Source of the DNA: Anaerolineae bacterium
GTDB taxonomy: Bacteria; Chloroflexota; Anaerolineae; Aggregatilineales; UBA2796
Assembly: GCA_019637615.1 (NCBI GenBank)
Contig: JAHBVJ010000007.1
Location: forward strand, 62,001-126,000
Direction: 5' to 3'
DNA length: 64,000 bases
The translations under genes and the position numbers were made by a program. Below are positions 53,765 to 62,721 of the stretch, piece after piece (position 1 is the stretch's first letter; each line of letters begins with the position of its first letter). The notes under the pieces are model-generated. The model was not told the origin of the DNA. It ran no database searches and worked only from the letters and a program-made list of their open reading frames with translations.

Positions 53765-54853
53765 TTACTTCCCGCCTTCCTTCAGTTCGACGGTGGTCGG
53801 CGCGAAGTCCTTGCCGTTGGCGTCGAAGTCCGCGCCGAGCATTTCCAGCGCTTTGGTCGCCAGATCGGTGCGGTAGGCGCTGGCGTCAGCTTCCTTGCTG
53901 ATGACCTTGTAGCTCAAGGAGATGTCAGCGGTCTGCTTGAAGGCCGCTTCGTCCATCACGCCGATGCCCTTTTCGTTGGGCCAAATCAGCTTGTTGACTT
54001 CGTTCATCTGCCACTTCTGATGGCTTTCACCGAGCGCCGTGCCCGCATCCAAGACGATCTTGGTGCATTCATCGACGTTGTCGCGGCAGAACGCCCAGCC
54101 CTTGAACGAGGCGGCAAGGAACTTGGTGGCGGTCTCTTCGTTGTCCTTCAGCCATTCGCTGCTGGCGAATAGACCGTCTTGCAGCATGGCGGTGCCTTCG
54201 GCGTTGAAGTCGATCACGTTGAGGTCTTCCAGCGTGTACAGTTTGCCGGTGGCAGGATTGACGGCTTCCAACACCTGCGCGAGTTCGTTGTAGGTCATGG
54301 CGGCGGCGGCGTCTACGTCACCATTCAGCAGCAAGCTCATGTCGAATGGCTGGCTGATGATCTCGACATCGGCGGAATTCTGCGGATCCATGCCGTTCTT
54401 GACCAGCGCGGCGAACAGTTCAAACTCGTTGCCGCCGAGCCACACGCCGACTTTCTTGCCCTTCAGATCAGCCGAGGTCTTGAGACCCTTATCCACAAAG
54501 CTGATCTCACGCATACCGGAACGCGTGTAGACCTGCGCGATGTTCACGATATCGGTGCCCTGCTCACGGTTCGCCAGCAAGCTCGGCAGCCAGTCGAGGC
54601 CGATGTTGGCCTTGCCGCCCGCGACGACCTGCTCAGGGATGATGTCCGGGCCGCCGGGGAGGATTTCCACGTCCAAGCCCATATCCTTGTAATAGCCCTT
54701 GGCGGCGGCGGCGTAGTAGCCCGCGAATTGTGCCTGTGCCACCCACTTCAACTGAAGCGTTACCTTGGTCATGTCCTGCGCCTTGGTTGGCTGACCCATA
54801 ACCCCTGCCACTAAACCGAGGGCGACGACGAGCGCTAGTGCAAAACGTTTCAT
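53765..54853 (-). CDS. ABC transporter substrate-binding protein, NMT1/ThiY type
   Basis: A 362-residue binding protein with a Sec signal (KRFALALVVALGLVAGVMGQPTKAQ) and no lipobox. The family start VTLQLKWVAQAQFAGYYAAAAKGYYKDMGLDVEILPGG is diagnostic of the NMT1/ThiY/RibY group that binds pyrimidines, riboflavin or related rings. GKKVGVWLGGNEFELFAALVKNG follows. With hydA and the LLM enzyme downstream, a pyrimidine-like cargo is the best inference. The hairpins after its stop suggest it is expressed above the rest of the operon. Confidence 0.9.
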   Translation of the reverse strand: MKRFALALVVALGLVAGVMGQPTKAQDMTKVTLQLKWVAQAQFAGYYAAAAKGYYKDMGLDVEILPGGPDIIPEQVVAGGKANIGLDWLPSLLANREQGTDIVNIAQVYTRSGMREISFVDKGLKTSADLKGKKVGVWLGGNEFELFAALVKNGMDPQNSADVEIISQPFDMSLLLNGDVDAAAAMTYNELAQVLEAVNPATGKLYTLEDLNVIDFNAEGTAMLQDGLFASSEWLKDNEETATKFLAASFKGWAFCRDNVDECTKIVLDAGTALGESHQKWQMNEVNKLIWPNEKGIGVMDEAAFKQTADISLSYKVISKEADASAYRTDLATKALEMLGADFDANGKDFAPTTVELKEGGK

Positions 54854-54967
54854 TGTTGATCTCTCCTACATACGGACGAAACTGAACCCTAATTTCTGCT
54901 CTGAGGTTGACATTGCAAAGACGAAAACTTCAATAGAGAACCTCCTTATCGGCTTGAGTAGATTCGG

Positions 54968-55789
54968 TTAATCATTCTGGTAACGGAACGAGATATGCCA
55001 CGGCATCACGACCCGTTCCACCAGCGAAACCACGTAGTAAAAGGCCAATCCTAGGCTGGAGGCGACCACGATTTGCGCCCACACCAGCGGGAAGCGGCTC
55101 ATGCGCGCATTGTTCAGGATATTAACGCCTAAGCCGGAGATCGGGCCGCCAAAGTATTCGCTGACGATCGCACCGATCATGGCTAGAGTGGTGCATATCT
55201 TTAAGGCGTTGAAGATATACGGCAGTGCAATCGGAAAGCGCAGTTTACGGAAGATGGTCAGTTCAGTGGCGGCGTACGAGCGCATGAGTTCGACCGTGGA
55301 CGATGAGGCCGAAGTCAGCCCGCGCACGGTGTTGATCATCGTCGGGAAGAAACACAATAGCACGACGATCACGATCTTGGAGCCGGGGTTGACCAACCCG
55401 AACCATTGATTGGCAATCGGGGCGAGGGCGATAATCGGGATCGAGTTGATAATGATCGCGTATGGCAGCGCCACCTGCGTCACGCTGCTGAAGCGGGCAG
55501 CGAACAGCGCCACCACGATGCCAGCTCCGCAGCCAATCGCGTAGCCCCACAGCGCATTCTGGAATGTCCGGAAGCCCTGCTGATAGATTACTTGGAATTG
55601 TGCGATATAGATTTCAGCAATTTTGCTCGGCGCGGGCAGCAAGAACTGCTTGATATCGAAGACGCGGATCGCCAGTTCCCACAGCACCAAAACCAGCACG
55701 AACGTGACAATAGGCGGCACATACTTCTGTACGCGTTGCTGCGCCGCAACCATCCATGATGAAGACTCAGGGAGCGTTTCGACAGCCAT
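54968..55789 (-). CDS. ABC transporter permease, SsuC/ThiX-like (first)
   Basis: A 273-residue permease with six hydrophobic segments. The conserved IIINSIPIIALAPIANQWFGLVNPGSKIVIVVLLCFFPTMINTVRGL and the coupling loop ELMRSYAATELTIFRKLRFPIALPYIFNALK place it in the BPD_transp_1 subgroup for sulfonates, nitrate and thiamine precursors. Its ATG overlaps the ATPase stop (TAATG at 55787-55791). It pairs either with itself or with the related permease at 59156-60007. Confidence 0.92.
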   Translation of the reverse strand: MAVETLPESSSWMVAAQQRVQKYVPPIVTFVLVLVLWELAIRVFDIKQFLLPAPSKIAEIYIAQFQVIYQQGFRTFQNALWGYAIGCGAGIVVALFAARFSSVTQVALPYAIIINSIPIIALAPIANQWFGLVNPGSKIVIVVLLCFFPTMINTVRGLTSASSSTVELMRSYAATELTIFRKLRFPIALPYIFNALKICTTLAMIGAIVSEYFGGPISGLGVNILNNARMSRFPLVWAQIVVASSLGLAFYYVVSLVERVVMPWHISFRYQND

Positions 55790-56598
55790 TAGCGTAGCCC
55801 CGCCCGCACTTCAGTGACCAGATGGAAAAAGTCTTCGGTATCGCGCACTTCGGGATCACGCGGATACGGCAGCGTGATCGGGATGTCCTTGATGATCCGC
55901 CCCGGACGCGGCGACATGACCACCACGCGCGACGACAGATACACGGCCTCTTGGATGCTGTGGGTGATGAAGATCACCGTCGTGTTGGTCTTCGTCCAGA
56001 TATTCAGCAACTCGATGTTCATGCGCTCGCGGGTCATCTCGTCCAGCGCGCCGAACGGCTCGTCCATCAGCAGGATCGACGGCTTGAAGGTGAGCGCACG
56101 GGCAATCGCCACGCGCTGCTGCATCCCGCCGGAAAGCTGCCATGGATAATGATGGGCGAACTCGCCCAGCTCGACCAGATCGAGCATTTCCTGAGCACGG
56201 CTGGTGCGTTCCGCGTTGGAATAATTCATGATCTCCAACGGCAGTTCGATATTCTTGATCACCGAGCGCCAATCGTAGAGCACGGCTTGCTGGAAGACCA
56301 TGCCGAAATCGCGATTTAGCCGCGCTTGATGGGGCGGTTTGCCGTTAACCATCGCCGTGCCGCTCGTCGGGGAGAGCAAATCCGCCACGATGCGCAGCAG
56401 CGTCGATTTGCCGCAGCCGGACGGCCCAATGATCGAGATGAATTCGTTGGGATAAATATCGAGGTTGATATTTTCCAGCGCGGTGACGACTTGCCCCGTC
56501 GGCGTTTTGAAGCGTTGGGCGAGGTTTTGCAGCGAAACAATCGGGGCTTGCTTGTCGTTCTTCTGCTTGGTCGTCGGGATCGATGAAGCTGCTGCCAT
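55789..56598 (-). CDS. ABC transporter ATPase, SsuB/ThiZ-like
   Basis: A 269-residue ATPase with Walker A GPSGCGKST, Q-loop GMVFQQAVLYDWRSV, signature LSGGMQQRVAIARAL, Walker B ILLMDEPFGALD and H-loop FITHSIQEAV. The length and the absence of a C-terminal regulatory domain match the nitrate/sulfonate/taurine group. It overlaps the downstream permease start. Upstream, at 18 bp, is the large glycosyltransferase-like membrane protein, an unusual neighbour. Confidence 0.93.
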   Translation of the reverse strand: MAAASSIPTTKQKNDKQAPIVSLQNLAQRFKTPTGQVVTALENINLDIYPNEFISIIGPSGCGKSTLLRIVADLLSPTSGTAMVNGKPPHQARLNRDFGMVFQQAVLYDWRSVIKNIELPLEIMNYSNAERTSRAQEMLDLVELGEFAHHYPWQLSGGMQQRVAIARALTFKPSILLMDEPFGALDEMTRERMNIELLNIWTKTNTTVIFITHSIQEAVYLSSRVVVMSPRPGRIIKDIPITLPYPRDPEVRDTEDFFHLVTEVRAGLR

Positions 56599-56615
56599 AG
56601 ACGGTTACCTACTTA

Positions 56616-59132
56616 TCACTTACATTGGGTGTCGCCCGCGCTGCGCACGAGGCGAATCTGCTTGATCACGATGGGTTCACTGCCATCCGACCCCATGACC
56701 GGATCGACACGTACCGTGCCGATCCAGCCTGCCCAATCGGGCATTTCGGTGGAAAGATCGATAGCATACTGATGCACGCCGTCATCATCGCGCAGCGAGA
56801 GGCGCACCGAGCGTTCCTCGGTCAGCGGCGCACCCGTCGGCGCATAATAAACCGTCATCACGCGCGCAGTCCCCGTGATCGGCGCGGGCACGGCGAGATC
56901 GATGAGCATGGTCGGATAGTCCTCGGCGCACAAATTCAGGTTATTCCATACCAACCAAGGGTCATTTTCCACGACGACTTGGTAATCCCCTTCTGCCGAC
57001 AGCTCAGCAGATTTTACCTGATGTAAGGCGACCTTGTTGAAGTCAAGCATAACATCATTCGGCGTGGTGGGGATGTCTGCTATCGACTGTCCACAATGAC
57101 TGGGGCCAGCGCTGCGCACAAGGCGCACCGATTCCAGTTGGAATTTGCCGCTCGTCCCGCGCGGATTGATGAGCGGATCGAAGCGGAATTTGTCGATCAT
57201 GCCGCCCCACAGTGGCATTTGCAGCTTGGTATCGATGATGTAGCGCTGCATCCTGTTGGTGGAAAGTTCGCGCGTGCGGTACGAGCGCGCCTCGGAAAAT
57301 GGCTGCCCTTGGGATGCGTACCAGACTGTCAGGAAGCGCGAGGCCGAGATCACGTCGTCCGCTACCGACACATCTACGATCAAATAGGGGTAGTCGGCGG
57401 CGCAGAAGCTGAGGTTATACCATTCGATGGTCGGATCAAGGCTGGCAGCGCCCGCCATCAAGCCATTCGCGTCATACGAAATATCGCTGATGTAGGTCGT
57501 CATGGCGGTTTTCGGATCGAACACGATGTCTTGGTCGGTCGGCTGGACGCGCGACAAACCGCGCCGATACATGTAATATTGCCCGCCCTCGGTGCCTTTG
57601 TAGGTATCCACCAGCATATAATTCTTGATGAAATAATCGCTGTAGCGGATGGTGGGGTCGAGGATCGAGCGGTTGTCGATCCAGTAATCGGGCGCGGTCT
57701 GCTCGAAGGCCGGAGCCAGCGTCGCGCCATAGTGCAGCAGCGTCGGCACCACCTCTGGCGTCAGCAAGCCGAGCAGATCGATGATCCGGCGATTGGAATA
57801 CCACTGCAACAGACCGACCTCGTGATGCGCGACGGTACTGCCCGGTTCGGTATGTGCGTTGACCCATGCCGCTAACTGCATCAGATCGAAGGTGCGCGGC
57901 GTGATGTTCGGCTCGGTGGGGAGGTTATTCTGCGCGACTACGTACAGCGAGCGCGTGAACAGCGCACCACAGATGATCGCGCCGAGCACCGCCAGCGCGG
58001 GCGTTTTGATGTGCATGGCAAGCTGTTCGGTCAGCGTGAACACCCCGCCGATGACGAGTCCGCTCAACACGACGAGGATGAAATCGAGCTGCAACGAGTA
58101 CCACGGATACGCCGCCGTGTTCAGCAAACTGTAGCCGACGGCGAAGATGATCCCCCACAGCACCAACGGCAGCAGATGACGGCGAAACACCGCCGCATAG
58201 ACGAAGCCGAGCGCGCCCACCATCAGCCACAGCGTGAATTGGAACGAGCCAACCTGCAGGACGCCGAGATTATTCAGGTTATGGGTGAGCGCATCGATGA
58301 AGCCGACGGCGGCGGTAGCGTGCGTATGCAGCGCGATCACCTGCGCGAGTTTAGCTTGCAGCGTGGTCGGGAAGATTTCACCAACGGTCAGTTTGGCGTA
58401 AGCCGCCCAGATCGAAAATACGATGGCGAAGCCCCCCGCCAGCATCAGCAACCGTTCGCCCAACAAAGCGATGCCGTTCGGAGTCTTATCGATCTTGGCG
58501 GTCAGCAGTTGATGCAAGCCTAGCGCGCCAAGCAAGAGAATCGCTTCACCCCGGATCAAAAAGGCTATCCCGCACAAAATGCCGGTCAAAATACGGCGTT
58601 TCTCGGCGTAGGCGATCAGGGCGATGGATAACACCAGAAAGAAGAACTTGAACTCAAAACCGAGATAGCCGGGTTTCGGTGCTTCCAGCAGAATCAGCAA
58701 GCCGATGCACAGCGCCTCGATCTGGCTGAGTCCCAAGCGCGTGCCCGATAGCGCCCACAGCCAGCCCGTCGCGATCCACATGGCAATCGAAAGCTGCACG
58801 GCGATGTCTTTGAAGCTCACCATCGGCAGCAGCCGCGAAATCAACGCGATCACGATGGCGTTGAGCGGCGTCGTCGTGCCCAGACTCGGTTGCGCATCCG
58901 GGAAGGCGCGGAAGCCGTAGCCTTGTGACAGGGAACGCGCATAAGCCAACGTGATGTACACATCGTCGCTCGGCCCGTACAGGCTGGCTCCGACGAAGAT
59001 CGGCACCAGACTGCACACACACAGCGCCACGACCATCCCCACCAGCGCCAACCGACGCAGTACGTCCAAGGCAGTCGTCGGCTCGACAACTACCGTCAAA
59101 GGGGCGGTCTGATCCAGATGGGCTACATCCAT
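56616..59132 (-). CDS. Large membrane glycosyltransferase-like protein with duplicated C-terminal domain
   Basis: An 838-residue protein. About the first 430 residues are polytopic (11 or more hydrophobic segments). The first outer loop, YGPSDDVYITLAYARSLSQGYGF followed by P.LGTTTPLNAIVIAL, has the acidic pair and layout of GT39/GT-C mannosyl- or arabinosyltransferases. A soluble part follows (LLQWYSNRRIIDLLGLLTPEV). The C-terminus holds two related beta-rich domains of about 115 residues, each with a YNLSFCAADYP or NNLNLCAEDYP start and an SVRLVRSAG or QIRLVRSAG end plus a closing cysteine. ATG at 59132 has GGAG upstream; an earlier frame opening at 59264 overlaps the permease and is rejected. 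It lies inside an ABC importer operon, 23 bp after the second permease. Substrate unknown. Confidence 0.78.
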   Translation of the reverse strand: MDVAHLDQTAPLTVVVEPTTALDVLRRLALVGMVVALCVCSLVPIFVGASLYGPSDDVYITLAYARSLSQGYGFRAFPDAQPSLGTTTPLNAIVIALISRLLPMVSFKDIAVQLSIAMWIATGWLWALSGTRLGLSQIEALCIGLLILLEAPKPGYLGFEFKFFFLVLSIALIAYAEKRRILTGILCGIAFLIRGEAILLLGALGLHQLLTAKIDKTPNGIALLGERLLMLAGGFAIVFSIWAAYAKLTVGEIFPTTLQAKLAQVIALHTHATAAVGFIDALTHNLNNLGVLQVGSFQFTLWLMVGALGFVYAAVFRRHLLPLVLWGIIFAVGYSLLNTAAYPWYSLQLDFILVVLSGLVIGGVFTLTEQLAMHIKTPALAVLGAIICGALFTRSLYVVAQNNLPTEPNITPRTFDLMQLAAWVNAHTEPGSTVAHHEVGLLQWYSNRRIIDLLGLLTPEVVPTLLHYGATLAPAFEQTAPDYWIDNRSILDPTIRYSDYFIKNYMLVDTYKGTEGGQYYMYRRGLSRVQPTDQDIVFDPKTAMTTYISDISYDANGLMAGAASLDPTIEWYNLSFCAADYPYLIVDVSVADDVISASRFLTVWYASQGQPFSEARSYRTRELSTNRMQRYIIDTKLQMPLWGGMIDKFRFDPLINPRGTSGKFQLESVRLVRSAGPSHCGQSIADIPTTPNDVMLDFNKVALHQVKSAELSAEGDYQVVVENDPWLVWNNLNLCAEDYPTMLIDLAVPAPITGTARVMTVYYAPTGAPLTEERSVRLSLRDDDGVHQYAIDLSTEMPDWAGWIGTVRVDPVMGSDGSEPIVIKQIRLVRSAGDTQCK

Positions 59133-59155
59133 GTGTGCTGACTCCGTGCGGTCAA

Positions 59156-60007
59156 TTACGGCTTGGCTTCTGGCGGTGTCCACCGCACGATGATACGCTC
59201 CGCAATCGCGACCAGCAGGAAGGCCAGCATACCAGCCAACGCCGCGACCAGAATCGTCGCCCACAAACGCGGCGGGCCTTGAATGTAGTACTGGCTGTAG
59301 TTGAGGATTTGATAGCCGAGTCCGTCTTGAATGCCGGACGGCAGTTCACCGATGATCGCGCCGACTACGCTGGAAGTCGCGGACACTTTCAACGCCGTGA
59401 AGATGTACGGCACGGCATGAGGAATGCGCAGTTTGGTCAGGATTTGCCAGCGGTTCGCCGCATACGACTGCATCAATTCCAGCGATGTCGGCGTGATCGA
59501 CTGCAAGCCGCGCAACGTGTTGATCGTGACGGGGAAAAACGTCAGATAGGCCGCGATCACCGCGACGGACAGCCAATCGGCCTTCAACCATATCACGACC
59601 ATCGGCGCGATGGCGAGGATCGGCACGGTCTGCGATGCCACCACGTAGGGCATCACGCCGCGTTCGAGCAAGCGTGAATGCGCGAATACGATGGCGAGGA
59701 TGAAGCCAATCGTCGCGCCGAGGAAGAAGCCCAAAACCGCCTCGCGGAAGGTGAATACCGCCGCATTGAACAACAGCGTGCCGAGCGCGGGTTTACCCTC
59801 TTGGATTGGCACCGTGAACGCGGTGAGGATGTCGCCAACGTTGGGCAGCGTGCGTTCCGGCAACCCGAACATAGCTTTGATCGCTTGCCAGACGAGCAAA
59901 GTCAGTGCCAGTACAGCGGCGATTATCAAGAGCGTGCGTACTAGCTTGCTGAGTTGCGGGTTGACCTCAACGCGAGGCAAATCGTTCTTGAGCGTGGTTT
60001 CAGTCAT
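59156..60007 (-). CDS. ABC transporter permease, SsuC/ThiX-like (second)
   Basis: About 283 residues of the same permease family as the protein at 54968-55789. VVASQTVPILAIAPMVVIWLKADWLSVAVIAAYLTFFPVTINTLRGL and the loop ELMQSYAANRWQILTKLRIPHAVPYIFTALK align closely with the other copy. Its N-terminus is longer (TETTLKNDLPRVEVNPQLSKLVR). The two permeases probably form a heterodimer. ATG at 60007 is preferred to the frame opening at 60064. It is the first gene of the operon. Confidence 0.9.
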   Translation of the reverse strand: MTETTLKNDLPRVEVNPQLSKLVRTLLIIAAVLALTLLVWQAIKAMFGLPERTLPNVGDILTAFTVPIQEGKPALGTLLFNAAVFTFREAVLGFFLGATIGFILAIVFAHSRLLERGVMPYVVASQTVPILAIAPMVVIWLKADWLSVAVIAAYLTFFPVTINTLRGLQSITPTSLELMQSYAANRWQILTKLRIPHAVPYIFTALKVSATSSVVGAIIGELPSGIQDGLGYQILNYSQYYIQGPPRLWATILVAALAGMLAFLLVAIAERIIVRWTPPEAKP

Positions 60008-60231
60008 AAAGTTACACCAAAAGAGTAAGTTCGTGAGCTTATCGTGTTTGCCACGCGTGTACAAATGGTAAAGTGCCCGAATTTATGGCGGTAGAGTATA
60101 GGCAAGGTTACCAAAAGTCGCTAGAAATCAACTCATTTAGGAATTAAACAGGTCAATTTCATGCAAATATACACGAAATTACACGCTTACAGTCAAAGGT
60201 TGTGAATAGATTCGATATTCTGCAATATGCC

Positions 60232-60278
60232 TTGACAGCCCATTCAAACTGCATTATTATGATTGAGTAATCACTCAT
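60232..60278 (+). promoter_or_regulatory. TetR gene promoter with overlapping 20-bp operator
   Basis: -35 TTGACA (60232-60237), a 17-bp spacer and -10 TATTAT (60255-60260) form a near-consensus promoter. An imperfect palindrome, ATGATTGAGTAATCACTCAT, covers 60259-60278 and overlaps the end of the -10. It matches the site at 60904-60923 in 17 of 20 positions when that one is reversed. Binding there would block transcription, giving autorepression. Confidence 0.75.
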
Positions 60279-60299
60279 TTTTGGAGTTGACGGGGCGAG

Positions 60300-60884
60300 A
60301 TGGCACGGCAGAAGGTTCAGGACAAAGAAAAAGCGATCCTCGACGCGGCGATCACCGTCTTCGCTGAACGTGGCTTCTGGGACACGCCCACCTCACTGAT
60401 CTCCAAAACGGCGGGCATTGCCGACGGCACGCTGTTCACCTACTTCAAGACCAAAGACGACCTGATCAACGAAGTTTATCTGGAGATCAAGCGCGAAATA
60501 GCCGATCTTTTGATGAAGGGGATAAACGACTACACAACGACACACGGCAAGATGCGGCATGTGTGGAATTATTACATTGCGTGGGGCGTGCGTAACCCGA
60601 TCAAGTTCAACGTGATAACGCAGATCGGCACCTCGTATCCTCTGAGCGACGAAGTGAAAGTGCAGGCGATGGAGCCATTTGCCGAGATCGAACGCACCGC
60701 GAAAGCCAGCATCGCGCAAGGGGAAATTCAAGATTATCCCGTAGAGTATCTGGCGGCGCTCATGGATAGCCAATCGGTGTTGACGGTACGCTTCATCAGC
60801 GCGCTCGGTTCTAGCGACGCTGATCTCGCCAAATACCAGCAGATCGGCTTCGATATTTTATGGAATGGCGTCGTCGCACGCTAA
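60300..60884 (+). CDS. TetR-family transcriptional regulator
   Basis: A 194-residue TetR repressor. The N-terminal HTH shows KEKAILDAAITVFAERGFWDTPTSLISKTAGIADGTLFTYFKTKDDLINEVY, the TetR signature. The C-terminal helical ligand domain is of ordinary length and gives no ligand clue. Its own promoter carries a palindromic operator, and a near-identical site precedes the SDR gene downstream, so it probably controls both. The divergent pyrimidine-type ABC operon starts 230 bp away but shows no copy of the site. Confidence 0.93.
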   Translation: MARQKVQDKEKAILDAAITVFAERGFWDTPTSLISKTAGIADGTLFTYFKTKDDLINEVYLEIKREIADLLMKGINDYTTTHGKMRHVWNYYIAWGVRNPIKFNVITQIGTSYPLSDEVKVQAMEPFAEIERTAKASIAQGEIQDYPVEYLAALMDSQSVLTVRFISALGSSDADLAKYQQIGFDILWNGVVAR

Positions 60885-60903
60885 CCTCTTTTTTTGTTTA
60901 AGT

Positions 60904-60923
60904 ATGACTGAGCACTCAATCAT
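60904..60923. promoter_or_regulatory. Second TetR operator, upstream of the SDR gene
   Basis: ATGACTGAGCACTCAATCAT is an imperfect palindrome and, reversed, matches the operator at 60259-60278 in 17 of 20 bases. It lies 46 bp before the SDR start codon, in the 85-bp gap between the regulator and the SDR gene. Confidence 0.7.
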
Positions 60924-60969
60924 TTATCGGCAATTTGAACTAGGTAAACAGCACGAGGAGTGAAGTATC

Positions 60970-61908
60970 ATGCGTGGTTGGACAGCCAAAGACATCCCCG
61001 ATCAACACGGGCGCGTCGTCATCATTACGGGTGCAAACAGCGGTGTCGGTTACGAGAGTGCGGTAGCGCTGGCACGGAAAGGCGCACATGTGATTATGGC
61101 CTGCCGCAGCCGTGACAAGGCCGAACGTGCCCGCCAAACCATCTTGAGCGCCGTCCCGAATGCTTCCATCGAGGTCATGGCGCTTGATCTCGGCAGTTTA
61201 AAGTCCATTCGCACCTTTGCGGACGCCTGCAAGGCCACTCACAGCCGCCTTGATATCCTGATGAACAACGCGGGCATCATGACGCCGCCCTACGGCAAGA
61301 CGGTAGACGGCTTCGAGACACAATTCGGCACAAATCATCTCGGACATTTCGCGCTCACAGGGTTGCTGCTGCCCAAGCTGCTCGAAACGCCGAAAAGCCG
61401 CATCGTCACGGTCAGCAGCGGTGCCTACCTGAATGGACGCATCAATTTCGATGACTTGCAAAGTGAGCGTGACTACAAGCGCTTTGCTGCCTATGGTCAG
61501 AGCAAACTCGCCAATATCCTGTTCATGCGCGAACTTCAACGCAAGCTTGAGGCAGCGCGGGCAGATGTCATCAGCGTCGCCAGCCAACCCGGTTACGCAG
61601 TGACCAATCTGCAAGCCAACCAGCAAATGCCGCCGCTAGAAGCTACATTTTTCACGCTCCTCAAGTGGACAATGTCGCAGCCCGCCGATCTCGGCGCGAC
61701 CTACCAACTGTACGCGGCGACGGTTCCGAATGTACATGGTGGCGAATTCTTCGAGCCGAAGTTGATGCTGCGTGGCAAAGTCGTCCGTAGGGAGCTAAAT
61801 GCACGCGGCAAGGATACCGTTGTGGCGGCGCGTTTATGGCAAGTCTCCGAGCAGCTTACCGGCGTGCATTACGAGGCGTTGAAAGCATCCGTACCCGTGG
61901 TAGCATAA
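60970..61908 (+). CDS. Short-chain dehydrogenase, retinol dehydrogenase-like
   Basis: A 312-residue SDR of the retinol dehydrogenase/WW-oxidoreductase-like group. The cofactor loop is TGANSGVGYES with CRSRDKAE after strand 2 (an NADP-type basic pair), then MNNAGIMTPPYG, FGTNHLGHFALTGLLLP, SSGAYL and YGQSKLANILFMRELQRKL with the active Y-x-x-x-K. It acts on a hydrophobic alcohol/carbonyl or a xenobiotic. It follows the TetR gene with its own operator, so it is a likely regulated target. The ribosome site is AGGAG, 9 nt upstream. Confidence 0.92.
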   Translation: MRGWTAKDIPDQHGRVVIITGANSGVGYESAVALARKGAHVIMACRSRDKAERARQTILSAVPNASIEVMALDLGSLKSIRTFADACKATHSRLDILMNNAGIMTPPYGKTVDGFETQFGTNHLGHFALTGLLLPKLLETPKSRIVTVSSGAYLNGRINFDDLQSERDYKRFAAYGQSKLANILFMRELQRKLEAARADVISVASQPGYAVTNLQANQQMPPLEATFFTLLKWTMSQPADLGATYQLYAATVPNVHGGEFFEPKLMLRGKVVRRELNARGKDTVVAARLWQVSEQLTGVHYEALKASVPVVA

Positions 61909-61937
61909 GACTAACTTGACCCGATGCCGGAGGCAGC

Positions 61938-62681
61938 ATGAGCTTGAACGGGTATCTCTCAGGCGGCTACCTGATCACCCAATACGTCGATACCACATCG
62001 TCCATCAGTTGGGTGAAAGACTGGTGGGCGCTGCAAGGCAACTTGCTGCCAGCGGCGATCCTGAGCGTCGGGTTTTGCGCATCGCGGTTCGCGCCACTGC
62101 TATCGTGGGCAGGCGCGTCCGATCAGGATTACGCTGACTTCGGCGTGCCAGAGAACCAACGCGCTGAATTGGAAGCGTGGGCAAATGAGCGTTTCGATGT
62201 GGATATAGGGTATCCGCACATCTTCTTTCAGCTATTGACGGCGCGCGAATATATCTCGCGCTTTGTGCAGAATCCGCAACAGTTACAGGTGTTGGGAATC
62301 GGTGTACATGTCGATGATCTGGTGATGCTGCTTGAGGCTGAAGCGCTTAATCCAGCGACCACCGATCCATCCGGTGCGCACGTTGCGGGTTTTGCTGGCT
62401 CTGGGTTCGCGCGAGCGGTTAGTCGTGGGGAACCGCCTACGCAAGGCGAGGTACTGGGCTTCGACGTGATTGCCTGTCGCTACCAGATCGATCACGCGTG
62501 GCATTGTAACAGCCTTGCCAAAGATGGCTGGGAGCAGTTTCACTTCCGCCCCAACCAGTTTGGCTTGATCGATGACAAAACGAATGCGGATAAACTTGCC
62601 GCTTATGCCAACGAGGAGCTAATTGAGGATAGCATCTGGTTGCCAGTATTGGTGAGCCGCCATCCGGTACAATCCGTGTAA
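61938..62681 (+). CDS. Hypothetical protein
   Basis: A 247-residue soluble protein with a GGAGG ribosome site right before the ATG, 29 bp after the SDR stop, so it is probably in the same transcript. Distinct segments are YVDTTSSISWVKDWWALQGNLLPAAILSVGFCASRFAPLLSW and FGLIDDKTNADKLAAYANEELIEDSIWLPVLV. No signal peptide, no membrane helix and no motif I can name. Tryptophan and aspartate content suggests a globular cytoplasmic protein. Confidence 0.7.
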   Translation: MSLNGYLSGGYLITQYVDTTSSISWVKDWWALQGNLLPAAILSVGFCASRFAPLLSWAGASDQDYADFGVPENQRAELEAWANERFDVDIGYPHIFFQLLTAREYISRFVQNPQQLQVLGIGVHVDDLVMLLEAEALNPATTDPSGAHVAGFAGSGFARAVSRGEPPTQGEVLGFDVIACRYQIDHAWHCNSLAKDGWEQFHFRPNQFGLIDDKTNADKLAAYANEELIEDSIWLPVLVSRHPVQSV

Positions 62682-62721
62682 GCGGTCACCATCAACCCCG
62701 ATCAACGCTGAGGAAGTTGCA

